A stretch of DNA of 64,000 bases, from assembly GCA_003971905.1 (NCBI GenBank), contig RSEE01000052.1, positions 62,001 to 126,000 on the forward strand, read 5' to 3'. A program made the position numbers and the translations under genes. Below the pieces are notes generated by a model. It did not search any database, was not told the DNA's origin, and saw only the letters and a program-made list of their open reading frames with translations. The DNA comes from Moniliella sp. 'wahieum'. Taxonomy: Eukaryota; Basidiomycota; Moniliellomycetes; Moniliellales; Moniliellaceae. This document shows positions 40,391 through 51,955 of this stretch, piece by piece; within the stretch, counting starts at the first letter, position 1; every line of letters starts with the position of its first letter.

Positions 40391-41742
40391 CCGTCGTCTC
40401 TCCGGCCCGGGCCACACCAGTGCCACACACGCCTGCCACACTCGCCACTCAGAGTACTCGGAAGCACTCAGTACTCGGAACTCACTGCACCCTACTTGGC
40501 ACCGCCACGGTCGATTGTCACCACGTTGTTGACCACTGGGCATTTATGGCCAAGGTCACTTCCGAGTGACATCATGTGTGATGCGCGTGTGATGTTTTCT
40601 GACGTGGCGTTTCCGACTCCATGATGACTTGGATTCGCCACCGCCTTAGCAATTTGATTTCCATCGACCACCATTCCCATTTGCTGCTCTTTGAGCTCTT
40701 CCTGGGCGTTAATCACGTCACCCTGTCACCACGCTGACACCACATCCCACATGTCGAACTGGTCACGCGGTCACGTGACATCTGTCACAGGTGTCCTGTG
40801 CGTCACATGTCACATGTCTCGGTCTCTTACGCTTACTGAGTAATAACCACCTGCTGAAGAGACTGGAGGTACTAGGTACTAGGGACTGAGGACGCTGGCG
40901 ATACTGCGTACTGACTAGGGAATAGTGACTGCCCTCAGGAGTGAGTCACTACTGTCACTAGCCGTGCTCAGCGCTCACGCTGCACGACGTCCAATGTGCT
41001 ACAGCACCCACACCGACAGGGGACCCATGGCGCGTGACGTGACGGAAGAAAGGTACAATTTCGGATGGTGTCCCGAGACCGGGCCCCGGGTACATGGTAC
41101 ATGCGCATGATGCATGAGATCATGAGATCTGAGATCGTAGATCGAGAGACGAATGAGATTCATGATGCATGGATACATGAAAGGAGAGACGGGACAACGC
41201 AGGAGTGTGGTGTTGCATAGCCTGTGTGTGGGAGAAGCCAACGTTGAACGTCGATCAATTTGATCGAACTAGGTCAAGTTGAATCTCTAAGCTCTCCCGC
41301 TCTCCCAAGATCCCATTCCCTCCCTGAGCACCCAGGAACAAGACCTGGTCGGAAAGGGGGGGGGAGACAGCGAGCAACGAGGCGCAGGGCTGCTAGTGGG
41401 AAGTCAAGGGGGGCGACATTTGAGAGAGGAAACAAGAGGTCGTAGAACGGGAACGAGAATATGAAATGGGAACAGGAACCAAGGAAAGAATCAAAGCAGG
41501 AATCGAATGAGCTCAAAGGGAGCGATATGAGTAGGGGTTCTGAGGATCCACTTAGGCCATCTTGATTGTGCTGCTCAGGTTAGGAGTAGAGCGCGGATGA
41601 GGATTTCAAGGGCCAGGAGGGCAGAACTGGTGTGCCGAAAGAGAGAGAAAGAAACAAGAGGTGGCGCCAGGACGGTGGCGAGGGAAAAGGGACACCCAAC
41701 CATTTCTCGTTGTGTTGGGCGCCGGACGGTCAAAGCGGACAA

Positions 41743-43293
41743 TCAATATAGGACGAGAAGAAGAAAGGTCGGAACCCACTGGTACAAGGAACAGAGTGAA
41801 TACCAGTGGAATGCAAAGACATCGTATGACTGTAGGCCGGCCCTGTGCTGGCGCAGGTCCGATTGGGATAGAAAAGGGTAGGCCCTATTACCCGCTCCAG
41901 GTCGAGTGGGACGGATTGGCGGAGTCGAGGAAGGCTGGGTGGTGCATCCCGCCACGGCGGGATGCACGTCGCGGGGCTCGGGAAATGGTACGGATCGGCA
42001 CTGTTCCCGATCCTGAGGACTGGACGTTCCAGAGGACTGGGAAGCTTTTCCTGCAGCAAGCTGATGGCCAGAGATGCGTTTACGATGCACGGACGATTGG
42101 CACGTTGCGCCAATACCAAGGCGAACGCACCGTGCACATGGTCGTGCATCGTCACAGCCTTTGGAAGAGCGTTGGCAAGACAAGCAGGCGTTACGCACTT
42201 GCTTGCGTTTCTTGCGCACCTGCGGCTTGGCACCGTCGCGATTCCCTTCCACGGGAGGGAGGACGAGCCGATGGGATCGTTGGATCATTAGGAACAGGCT
42301 GGGTGGATGGTACGAGAGCAGAAGGGGAAGGGGGCGGCGGCTCAGTAGTTCCTTCCTTTCCGCTGCGCTTCTCTGACATCCCTCCAGCCCCTCCGGCTTG
42401 CCAGTACGGAAAATAGACGAATCCTCCTTCAACCAGTGCAGCATCTTCTGGTTGCGGATCAGACGCGCCGAACCCCCCAAAGGATGGTCCAATTCCCTTC
42501 GCGCATGGGGCTGCCGAGAAAAAGAATTAGAGCCCGTCAGCTCGGAAGGGTCCATGGGGCTGGTACAATCCAAGGGTGTGGACCCAGCGCCGTGCCAGGG
42601 ATGGAAGCACGGTAGGCGATCGAAGGTTGGCTGAGGATCAGAGGCCAGCGCCGGGGACGATAGCCGGGCCCGATTCTCCAGCCAGCGAGCTTGGCTTGGC
42701 TCCCACGGAATGGAACGATAAGGGGGAGCGGGAGGGTCGCCTGGGAGAAAGGGAGGGGATGGCCCGGCGGCGGAGAGAGATGGGTTGAGGAAGTGTGCCG
42801 GGGAAAGGGGTCGTTGATGTGGATAGAAGGCTGGAAGAAACGGGAGCTGGTCGAGTTGGCGCTCATGCCCGAGCACAAACTGAGACGGTAGGGCTCAACA
42901 TGGATTTCCCATGCCGGGTCGAGTGAGGTGCGGGTCTGCAGAAACGGAGGGGCAAGGGAGAGACGGGGGTGGGCCGGGGGACTGGAGGAGGGCAACGATG
43001 GTGGGGGCTTGGAAAAAGGTTGCAAGGTGTCTGGGGTGCCCCTGAAGGTGGCCCGTTTGTCCACTACAGCCTGCTCTGTGCCGGGGGAGATGGCATGGCA
43101 GGGACCAGCCGGGTAGGAGGCGGAGCGTGCGTGTCGAGGTGGTGAGAGGGAGATGGTGATGACGGGGGTGGGGATGCTGCTGCGGCAGAGGCGGATGGCG
43201 GTGGCGGGTGGGTGTGAGGCCTACCGACGTGCCGGAGGCGTGCGGAGGATGCGACCCAAAGAACGGGGACGGTGGATGGAGCGGAGCACGCAT
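41743..43293 (-). CDS. Zn(II)2Cys6 (fungal binuclear cluster) transcription factor
   Basis: A fungal DNA-binding regulator. The zinc cluster is encoded at 42186-42100 and reads RNACLSCQRSSKGCDDARPC then ARCVRLGIGATCQ, with spacing C-x2-C-x6-C-x5-C-x2-C-x8-C. A basic run RKKRKQVR precedes it and HRKR follows. The N-terminal 300 or so residues are Pro/Ser-rich and disordered, starting perhaps at the ATG at 43293, with a frame change near 42890. The part after the cluster is short (about 120 residues, Ser/Pro/Gln-rich) and ends at 41743. No fungal_trans middle-homology domain is visible, so this is a small factor or the 3' part is frame-shifted. Target genes cannot be inferred from the neighbours. 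Confidence 0.7.
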
Positions 43294-43787
43294 GCCACAG
43301 GCGGCTGCTCAACCGTGCAACCCAACGTTCAACCCAACCTCAGCCTCGGCCGCACCTCAGCCTGAGGCCTGAAGCTCAGGCGAGAGGCTGGGAGCGGTGC
43401 CGCAACTATGTACATCCTCGGCGCCATCCTCGCTGCCAGAGCCAGAAACCGCCAGAGCAGCCAGAACAGCCAGAGCCAGCCCACTGCGCCACCCGCCTCT
43501 CTCCGATGCAGGCACACACCGGGTGTCTCACAGCGCATAGCACCTGCGCCGATCGGAGACGACCCATTCAGAACCCGGGGAGCCGCGCGGCACAGCGGCA
43601 CTGCTGAGCATTAGGACGGTGCCTACGCCGTTGCCCTGTTGCATGCTGCATGTTACAGTGGTTGTCCCTTCGGCCTTAAGAGCCTAAGCTTAACGCGCGA
43701 ACGCCGAACGTCACCCGTCATGCGTCACCCGTCAAGCTATCGTTACACCTACGTACGTTCACCGTTAAAAGTTTAGAGCTTTAGAGC

Positions 43788-43902
43788 GGTAGCCGGTAAC
43801 CGGTAGCCAGTATAGCTGGTAGCCAGTAACCATAAGAAACTAGTTTCGGCCAGTACAAATATACCAATCGAACCGGTAACTAGTAACTGGTAACCGGTAA
43901 TT
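43788..43902. repeat. GGTAGCC/GGTAACC heptamer arrays
   Basis: Two blocks keep a 7-bp period: GGTAGCC, GGTAACC, GGTAGCC, AGTATAG (43788-43815) and GGTAACT, AGTAACT, GGTAACC, GGTAATT (43875-43902). Single-base changes separate the units. Confidence 0.85.
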
Positions 43903-46099
43903 GACCGGTTATGCCTTGGGCCTTATGGGGTAACTGGATGCTTGGCTCTTGGACGTGCGCTGCCACCTTCGCATGAGCCGCTGCCTCATGCGGCCTGCGG
44001 GTGCTCGGGTGCGGATGGCCGATGATCTATCGATGATCATGATGCATGATGCAATGGCCTGCGATGCCAGGCGCACTCGGTCACTCTGTGGGTCGGTGAT
44101 CACATATCACCATAACCTTGTCACCTTTCAGATCTCGGATCTGAATCTCACACCTCCACAGGTCACAAGTCATAGCCACATCACATGCATCATCCGAGGT
44201 ACTGAGGTTCTGAGTACTCTAACTCCGTGCTGACTATACAACTGACTGTCCATTATTAGGTCAACCACGCGCCGCCCTTGCGTTTCTTGACTGGTCCGAC
44301 CAGCCTGACCAAACTAGATCCTGACTGCCAGACTTTTGGCGTATATGTATGACCAATTTCTCTCGTTACGCCATACGCGCTTTATTCTGCGGTATACGCG
44401 CTACGCGCTGCGTTTGTGCTCCGAGATAGCACAGACAGGCTGTATGTATCATTATGACTGTGGCCAGAGTGACTATATATCCCCCCCTTAAAACTTCGGT
44501 CGTGATTGTTGGTGTACGGCAGGACATACCGACGTAACCGGTGGTTAACGTTCAACGTTCTGTGGATGTGCATCTGTATTTGATCGTGATCTTGCTGTAG
44601 TTGTGTGCTTCCCGTACGGCGTATGCTTCTATGCCTATGCCAATGAAGACAGATGCGTCTGGAATAGTGCGAAGGCGTAACACAGAAGAAAAGAGGCAAA
44701 AGCGTGTGTGCATTTTTGCTATTTCGCGAGACGAGAGAGTGGGCACTTCCGTTCCCGGATCTATCCCTATTCTTTCCAAAACCACACTCACATCATGTGA
44801 CAATCGAGAACCCCGGTCCCTTCTCCCCCTGAGTGTGGCAATTGTGTGGGTACCCGGTAAAACAGCGGTATTCAGCACTGGTGGGTAACACACATACATA
44901 TTTGACAGAGCTGTTGTTACTTTATCGGTTCTCCGTACTTTCATACCAAAAGGTGTAAGCCGCGCGCCATAGACTCTCTTGGCCCGACTCAGGAGCAGGA
45001 ACGGATACATGCACACATTCCCACTGTGGCATCGCACAGGTTATACAATGTATACCGTTGGTGCACAGCTGTCATTATGACGTGAGATGCACGACGCATG
45101 AGATGCATCCGTGTATCTGGCCTGTGGGTAGATCCCGAGAGAGTATAATATACACTCTGTCTCCATGAGAAGCCCAGCGCAAGCTCGTTAGCGCGGTGTG
45201 CATGAGCACAACGAGATAGATACGAAAAGTTCTTCTGATTCGGCGCGTGTCTTCGGTGGGTGCGGTCGGTACGCGCCAATAACATGCAAAAGGTTGAATA
45301 AACCCCACGGCCTAGGGCAGCAAGACGGACCGAGCGAGGTGGAATATCACACGCAACCGTCACGCGTCGCCTGTCATACCTCAGGCCTCAAACCTCAATC
45401 AATCACTAGGTCACTAGTCAAGTTTCAAGCTAGTCGCCTGTCACATGTCACATGTCCCATGTCACAGTGATTGTTGATCAAAGACAATGTCTCGCTGCCT
45501 GCGACCGTCACGCATGTGGTGCATCCTGCGTACCACCACACGACGAACCAGCGAAGGGCAGCGATCGCAAGCCGAATTTGAATTGTACTTGAAGAGCTTG
45601 AAGCCGGTATATACTACAGTGACCAGGAGTGCTATAGCGATTAGTGACAGTGACTAGCTTGACTAGCTGATTCGGAGACCCAACAACTCGGTTCCGATAA
45701 TCGGCGCTGGGCAGTGGCGCGGCAGTGGCGTGTGGCGGTCAGATGGCTGGGGAACAAACGGACGTGAGAAATATTGGCTCGTTGCACACCAATGGAAATA
45801 TTGGGATGCCGTGAGGGCTTCCCATCTGTACCTTCGGTATGTTCCGTTTGTGGGGGCTATGCACAAGCATGCACAGGCCATCAGGCTAGTCAGGCTCCTG
45901 ACAGTCCGGCCTCAGGAACGTTTTGGACCAGGCCCCGAGCGTCGTAACATCATCGCAGCCGTGTCATCATGTTATGCACGTGACACTGTGACAAGAAACA
46001 TACAACAGGGACCAATGCTCTCACATGTGACACGTCCATTCGGGCGTGTAGCAGGGCGTATCCTGCTGTAGCAAGCGAACCACACAGTACAGCTCTGGG

Positions 46100-46119
46100 G
46101 GGGCGCCCTGAGGCGCCCC
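46100..46119. other. perfect GC hairpin
   Basis: GGGGCGCC and GGCGCCCC face each other around a CTGA loop. It is not next to a gene end; its role is unknown. Confidence 0.6.
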
Positions 46120-46174
46120 ACTGGCGCCACCACATGTGCCTCTCGCCTGTCAATCGAGCTTTCAACTTAATTTC

Positions 46175-46195
46175 AACGTTCAACGTTCAACGTTT
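46175..46195. repeat. AACGTTC x3 heptamers
   Basis: AACGTTC, AACGTTC and AACGTTT are contiguous, in the far upstream region of the eS26 gene. Confidence 0.85.
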
Positions 46196-46539
46196 AAACA
46201 GTTTGGTTCGACCGGCGACCACAGATCGAGATCGCATATGGAGTCAGTCATATGTCACGTGCCACATGTCCAAAGCATGCACACCGCACAACCCTATCCC
46301 AATTGTGCATTAGCTAAGGTGAGGGGGTTAGCCAAACCCTAACAACAAAAATGCAGATCCAGCGGAGCGCTGTTTGGCATCGCCCATCAATCTCGCCATA
46401 CCAACTATTTTATTGCGCCAACCCTACTGTAACCCTATAGCTCCTGCCCGCATCATCGGAAGCCGTGGCGCTGGCATGCCCGATCGCACTCGCTCTGCCT
46501 GCTAGCTCGCCAACCGCCACTCGATTATCTTCGCCCAGA

Positions 46540-47077
46540 AGTGCGTATCCTTGCCTGTCTTCTCCGTGGTGGAAGGGGGTGCCATCTCCTTCAATGTGTG
46601 GAGGGTTCCCTCCCTGCTTCTATGGCACCCGGAAGTCGGCTGCATTCTTTTAAGGCGCCGGATTCTCCTACCCCTTCTGGTTCCCTTGCCAACGGGGTGT
46701 GTACTGACTGTTTGGCAGTGACGACCAAGCGTAGGAACGGTGGCCGCAACAAGCACGGCCGTGGCCATGTCAACTTTGTGCGCTGCTCGAACTGCTCGCG
46801 CGCGGTTCCCAAGGACAAGGCGATCAAGCGCTTCACTGTCCGGAACGTGGTGGAGGCTGCTGCTGTGCGTGACATGAGTGAGGCGTCGGTGTACGCTGAG
46901 TACACCCTTCCCAAGCTGTACAACAAGGTCCACTACTGCGTCTCTTGTGCCATCCACTCGAAGACGGTGCGCGTCCGTTCGCGTGTTGACCGCCGCAACC
47001 GTGCCCCTCCCGTTCGCGTGCGCTTCAACAAGGACGGCAAGAAGGTCAACCCTGCTGTGGCTCGCGCCTCGGCCTAA
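46540..47077 (+). CDS. RPS26: 40S ribosomal protein S26 (eS26)
   Basis: Component of the small ribosomal subunit near the mRNA exit channel. After the splice acceptor at 46717-46718, the product (119 residues, normal for the family) reads [80 protein letters not shown] and [19 protein letters not shown], ending RASA. The two Cys pairs (CSNC, CVSC) bind zinc. The intron 46541-46718 (GTGCGT donor, TACTGAC branch, GGCAG acceptor) appears to split the start codon itself: A at 46540, TG at 46719-46720. No frame shift occurs in this gene, unlike most others here. The stop is TAA at 47075-47077. Confidence 0.92.
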
Positions 47078-47719
47078 GACTGTCTTATCCGATTGCATCA
47101 GTTGATCTATGGCATGCCATGCATCCGTCCACTGGTCTGTTTCCAGTGGCTGAAAAGGGGCGGCTCGCATACGCTCGCCATTCGATGCCCCCTCCCCCAC
47201 CGATATTCCCACGCCATTGGCTTGGGTGGTGTGCGATGCATTTTAAACCTATGACGTTTCCATGCCTACATAAAACGGATATTCTTTTGGTAGCGCGCCT
47301 GGATCACACAGGAACACGTTCCAACAAGGCGACGAAGATGATAGATGATGGGGTTGATTGGTGCATGCCGAAGTCGAACGTTGGCAGATTCTTTCGCTGA
47401 GGGGCAATCGCCATCCGCCCTAGACTACAAGGAACTTCTGATCTCCCGGGATCCTGATACGATTGCAATTGCCAAAACGTACCACGTCAGTTTTAGTCCC
47501 TCCCATCTTCCCTCCCGTCACGTCCTCCTCTCTCCCCTCCCCTCATATCTCACTGGTACGGTGTAATGAGTCAAGAGGTCGACTGCCGCTCGCCTATAAG
47601 GGACGAAAGAAATGGTCATCCCCGACGTCTGCTGTTCCGTACGTAGCCCAGACCAACAATGCAATGAGCGCGTCATCATCGGCGAGAAGGATGTGAGTGT
47701 GGCAAGTTCGAGTAGAAGT
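47078..47719. other. eS26 3' flank, no supported gene
   Basis: A 73-codon frame at 47345-47566 (DYKELLISRDPDTIAIAKTY) looks coding-like by composition but has no recognisable context. It may be an exon of an unidentified + strand gene. Confidence 0.35.
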
Positions 47720-48219
47720 TTACACACTGAATTGGTCCTCATCGACGTTTAAGTCCTGAAGGTTCACTGAAGCATTTGTTCTTTGCCGAGAGGGGGGCAG
47801 TTTTGGGGTGGGCGGGAGCGTCTGAGGGCTGTTGTATCGTAACAACGGCGAAAGGGGCCGGGCAGATGGCACCTGAAACACGCCTCCTGTCCAACCGGGG
47901 GGAGCTTCCTCGGAAGGCAGTGGTGAGCGGAGGAAGAGAGACGCCAGGCTATCTCTTTTATTTCTCAACTCTCGACTGTGTGTGCTCCTCCTAACTGTGG
48001 AGACTGATGCGAACTCCAGCGCTAAGTCTTCGACTTCCACAGGCGAGAGCAGAGGGAAGGTGCCCACCAGGGCGGGAACCGAGGAGTCAATCTGGATGAC
48101 ATAACATGGATGGACCCGTAACTACTTTGTGATGTTGATGTTGGCGATTGCCAGGGGGGAAGAATGGAGTTGGTCATGGGGGCCGTAAGAGTTGGATAAT
48201 AGAGGCTGTGGGGAGGCAC
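47720..48219 (-). CDS. small unrecognised protein
   Basis: Two overlapping minus-strand segments, joined by one shift near 48060, give about 165 residues: a start near 48219 (MPPHSLYYPTLTAPM), VEVEDLALEFASVSTVRRST, RELRNKRDSLASLFLRSPLP and a C-terminal LQDLNVDEDQFSV. It is divergent from the gene at 48293. No family is recognised. Confidence 0.35.
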
Positions 48220-48227
48220 GCGTCGCG

Positions 48228-48235
48228 TATATAAG
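48228..48235 (+). promoter_or_regulatory. TATA box of the 48293 gene
   Basis: TATATAAG lies 58-65 bp before the first ATG of the rightward frame. Confidence 0.45.
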
Positions 48236-48292
48236 TGGCCGTGATGAACGTTTCAATGTAAATGGCACCAAAAATGGGACGAAATCCATGGT

Positions 48293-48784
48293 GTGTTCAT
48301 GTTTTTTCCTCGGGCCCTCGCTCGTCTCCACCGCCACTTCAGCCTGCTAGCGATGTCCTGTACGTGGTTTCTCTCCGCTCAGTTGGCTCAGAGAGCGCTG
48401 ATGACACTCTCCGTAACAGCCTTTGCGAACGACGGGACTTTTCTCGAGCAATTCCTCAAGCGAAAAGCTCCCCTGCCTTCACCCCCACCAAAACCTGAGG
48501 CCAACGAAGCTCCGCATCAACCCCTAGCTGCGGCTTTGGAAGCTGCGTCATCGGGAGCTGCGGCGCTTGGAATTAAGGGGCCAGGGGTGAACCAAGATGG
48601 TCTTTCGCGTTGGGTTGCGACTCAACGCCGTGTGGAGCATCGCTCCGGCGGCGTCGTCCCAACAGGTGGTACAGTGTCCGAACTTGAAGCCCGCGATGCT
48701 CGTGACCAATACCTTCTCCAGCTTCGCGCGGCTGAGCGGGGACAGCTCTCAGACGCTCACTCGACCCATGCTCTGACCAAGTGA
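48293..48784 (+). CDS. small unrecognised protein with a FANDGTFLEQFLKRK motif
   Basis: A 163-residue frame. The first 40 residues may be leader or intron. The rest reads TAFANDGTFLEQFLKRKAPL, PPPKPEANEAPHQPLAAALE, GVNQDGLSRWVATQRRVEHR and SELEARDARDQYLLQLRAAE. The ANDGTFLE-FK motif recalls a short motif in small eukaryotic nuclear proteins, but I cannot name a family with confidence. The gene has a TATA box and is divergent from 47720-48219. Confidence 0.4.
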   Translation: MFMFFPRALARLHRHFSLLAMSCTWFLSAQLAQRALMTLSVTAFANDGTFLEQFLKRKAPLPSPPPKPEANEAPHQPLAAALEAASSGAAALGIKGPGVNQDGLSRWVATQRRVEHRSGGVVPTGGTVSELEARDARDQYLLQLRAAERGQLSDAHSTHALTK

Positions 48785-50465
48785 TTCCATTATGCCCAAA
48801 TCCCGTCCGCACGAATCCAACCTCCCACTTCCTGATGAACTAATGGGCAGCCCAGTTGAGTACATACATGTAATGTCCCGCATGCATGTTTTAACACCCG
48901 CAACCGCCCTTCCCCCAAGATCCAGTCCCTTCGACCACCGATCATGATGACGTGTTGGTCATGGCCCTCGACCGTATTGATGGCAGCTTGGCATACATGA
49001 GTCTCCCCCCTTCCGCCTCACTAAGCTTTCTGTACAACCCGCGTTACTGATTAATGGTTGCCGAGCCGAAAGCACTCACTGTTCAGCTTGCTTTTAGGCC
49101 TCGCAAAATCAATTGCGTTCTTGGCGACCAACGCACCTCTCAGATATCAAATCTCACATCCCACGCCCGCGTTCCTCCCGCTTTGGTTTCCGCTCCTTCC
49201 GCATATCCAGGGTTGCCGGCCAGTTTTGGCTGGTTCTGTGTTCCATCTTGTCCTCCCTGAATCCTCTTCTCCTGTGGAGGGACGCCTCGTGGCGAACTAA
49301 GACCAGAAGAACCCAAGTTTATTGGGAGGGGAACCCATGGAGAAGTAGAGTATACATGGAATGGCGATGGTGGTGAACGTTGAACATTAAACCTTGAACA
49401 CTTTGAGGCCGATGTCTAAGCTCTAAGCCGCATGGTCTCGAGCCCCAGGACACACCTGGAAGAGGCAGGGGTTAGAACAAGGGGTTGAATACCCCACACG
49501 TAGGCTTCGGAGGTCAATGAGGGATGAGAAGGAAATGTGCTGAGGTTCCCCTGTACGGTCCTCAAGTTGATCGATGGCGCTCGCAGGTTGCGAAACCCCT
49601 GCTTGCTCCACCTCCCTTTCCTGTCTCCTGTCTCCTTCCCTTCAGATCCTTCAACGGTTGCTTGAAGACTTGTAGCCTAGCGCTTTTTGCCTTCATGCCT
49701 TTTTGTCTGTCGAGCATCAACAGGCCAAGCAGAACCGGATAGCATGCCGAGGACTACTGGAACCATTTCTCAGGCCCTCACATGCTCACAGCGCTCAGCA
49801 GGCCCCTCAGACCGTGTCCTGTCACATGTCAGTCCTCAAGGCCTCAGGGCCTCAGGCTTAGATAGGTAGGATGTAAGGCAGGATTCTGGTCGCTCTTAGA
49901 GAGCTTGAAGCTTGAGGTGCACCTTGGCAATTATCGTTTACAGTGGATCCACCGAGACCTGTCGAACCAGGCGAGTGTCCGATAGCTTTTCATACGCGGC
50001 GTTGTCTGTGATGGACGCAGGGTGTGGGTTGCACAGCAAGGAGGCGCTGGTGCTGTCGACGAACATTCGAGTAGTTCGGTGTAACGTGGCGAGCAAGGCG
50101 AGCGAGTCGCCCCAAGTGCTATTCCTTATCTATGCACAACGTCCTCAGCATATCATAGACACCATGCATCATGCATCATGTGCATCATGCAACATCCAAG
50201 AAGCCCACAAACTGGCTTGCCTCCTTATTGTGGACGCTCCAACGCCTTCCTCGGCCTCACCGGTCAGCGGGGGGAGGGTCAAGCTTCAAGCTTCAAGGGC
50301 TGGTCAAGGCCTATAACACAGTAGGGAGTGCCCCTGTGTATTGCAAATCGTTGGAGGCATGTGCGATTGAGACATATGACGATGAATCCGTTAGCGGTGG
50401 CGTCATGCATTGGCCAACTGAGTGGGTTCTTGCACAGATAGTAGTCTCCTATATGTGGCAGATTG
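48785..50465. other. intergenic, no supported gene
   Basis: Short frames only. Heptamer motifs occur at 49376-49400 (AACGTTG-like), 50164-50177 (ATGCATC twice) and 50281-50294 (AAGCTTC twice). Confidence 0.5.
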
Positions 50466-50473
50466 TATAAAAG
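50466..50473 (+). promoter_or_regulatory. TATA box of the small Gln-rich protein gene
   Basis: TATAAAAG lies 76 bp upstream of the ATG at 50542, with a pyrimidine-rich initiator region (50490-50520) between. Confidence 0.6.
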
Positions 50474-50541
50474 GGAGTCCTCTCTCAATATGTCTATTCT
50501 CCACCGTTCCCCCCCCATCTTGATCCTATAGCATGGTCATC

Positions 50542-50877
50542 ATGTCCGAAGTACGTGCACTCTCTGACACCGTCCGTTCTAATGTGTTGTGAGCAATCTG
50601 CGGTCATTGCAGATATGCTCGAGAGCATTGTACAAAAGTGCTAACCATTCCCTTGTTCTATATAGCAGCAGCAGCAGCCTCAGGGCAACCAGCAGAGCCA
50701 GCAGGGCCAACAGGGTCAACAGGGTGGATTCACCACAACTACGTTGACAAGGCCGTCGAGTACGGCGAGCAGCAGGCCCTTGGTCACGACCTGAGCCAGA
50801 AACAGACCCAGGAGATCAGCAACGGCATCGAGACGGGCATCAAGTCCCTCACGGGCCAGAGCCTGCCTGGTCTCTAA
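50542..50877 (+). CDS. small Gln/Gly-rich conserved fungal protein
   Basis: Exon 1 (50542-50550) encodes MSE. The intron is 50551-50665 (GTACGT donor, TATAG acceptor). Exon 2 begins with a Gln/Gly-rich stretch (QQQQPQGNQQSQQGQQGQQG) and, after a one-base shift near 50728, continues NYVDKAVEYGEQQALGHDLS then QKQTQEISNGIETGIKSLTG and QSLPGL. The layout of a short Gln/Gly head and a DK-x-GEQQ-G...KISDG-x-K-x-TG-x-PG body is that of small abundant fungal proteins of unknown function. Strong TATA, short leader and first intron right after the start suggest high expression. About 75 residues. Confidence 0.6.
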
Positions 50878-51101
50878 TATATTGTTAGCATGGTGATTTG
50901 GAATGTCTTCTCTTGCGCGTGGCTTGTCCACACTGTATCGCAATCATGCTCAAGCTATACACATCTTTGCCTGCCTAGTATAATAAAAGCACTGTGGAGA
51001 AGGGCCTTTTTGATATAGTAGCTTGGGTTAATCCACCTGTGTGTATTCGCTGGCATATGTGTGTGATACTTGCTCTTGTGGCGTACGGCCTTAACACCTC
51101 T
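50878..51101. other. 3' flank of the small protein gene
   Basis: No gene is seen. The last five bases (CCTCT, 51097-51101) are one copy of the target duplication of the adjacent LTR. Confidence 0.5.
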
Positions 51102-51950
51102 TGTCACGGGCGGGCGCCGCCAGGGGCCCGCCCTGGGGTTTTGGGAGTACAATCCCTTAGGCGACGGTAGGTCGACTCACGGTAGTTTCGGGCTTAGGCT
51201 GGTTGGTGTGTCCGAGCGGAGCTAGGGACGAGGAGAGGCCTTTGGTGGGCGGCTGCACGTGTGGCAAGGCTGCGTCTGCACCGGCTTGGGCCGTAGTAAC
51301 GTGTCTGAAGCCTCCGGGACTTAGGGACGGGAGGAGGCAGAGGGGGACAAACACTGCCTCCACTGTGATTGGGAATCGACGCGACCAAAGGAGGGCTCGC
51401 GCGACTGGACTGACGAATGGCTGGAGGACGAGGTCGGAAGAGAAGTCGGACGCTAACAAGAGCAAGCTGCCTGTACTGGATCAATTGGCTGGAAAACGGG
51501 CAGGGGTCGGACAGGATAGGCGGGAGGGTAGCCGAGGGGGTTGAGACGAGAGGATGACGAGAATGGAAGGTGGGGGAAAAGATCCCCATCAACCAGGGGT
51601 ACAGGCAGGATCAAAAGGGAAACGGATACAAGAGGGGGTGTAGAAAGGAAGACACGTCAAAAGCGGGGGTGGTCGCCGCAGGCGCGACCGAGAAAGGAAA
51701 AGGAAACGGGACGGGGCGACAGACGTCGCCACGGCACTGGAAGCTCGGTGGCCTTATTTAGGCCAGCCGACTTGGACTTGGGCGGGGGGCGACTATTGTC
51801 GCACGGAGCATGACCCTTCGGGCCACGGTACTTAATTTAGCCAACTCATCACACTTGGTTGGCCTGCGGTGCACGCTCTACTGGACATGTGCGGAGCAGG
51901 CGGGCCTTAGCTTGGGTCGGACCATCTCGTGTCCGCCGCAGCCCGTGACA
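51102..51950. mobile_element. solo LTR
   Basis: The 849-bp segment starts TGTCACGGGC and ends GCCCGTGACA, a perfect 10-bp terminal inverted repeat with the TG...CA ends of LTRs. A 5-bp direct duplication CCTCT flanks it exactly (51097-51101 and 51951-51955). No internal coding domain or second LTR is next to it, which fits recombination of an LTR retrotransposon down to one LTR. Just inside the left end is a GC hairpin, GGGCGGGC (51108) with GCCCGCCC (51126). A short DNA transposon with TIRs is the alternative. Confidence 0.75.
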
Positions 51951-51955
51951 CCTCT

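Larger units (their letters stand above)
39433..41742. other. intergenic, heptamer-rich, no supported gene
   Basis: No gene is supported in 2.3 kb; a 168-codon frame at 40026-40532 starts next to a repeat and lacks family features. Arrays lie at 40007-40035 (AAGCTTG), 40326-40390 (ATCGATC, ACATGTG/C), 40803-40822 (ACATGTC) and 41100-41180 (ATGCATG, AGATCTG). Confidence 0.5.
43294..46539. other. long intergenic region with many heptamer arrays
   Basis: 3.2 kb without a supported gene. It contains CCTCAGG/CTGAGG palindromic clusters (43355-43385), GGTANCC arrays (43788-43815 and 43875-43902), ATGCATG/ATGATC motifs (44025-44058), ACATGTC units (45443-45463), a GC-rich hairpin (46100-46119) and AACGTTC units (46175-46195). 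The end is the promoter of the eS26 gene. Confidence 0.55.

Noticed and set aside
40026-40532. 168-codon frame next to the AAGCTTG array
   Set aside because: It begins in the repeat, crosses ACATGT/ATCGAT arrays, and shows no domain or splice context.
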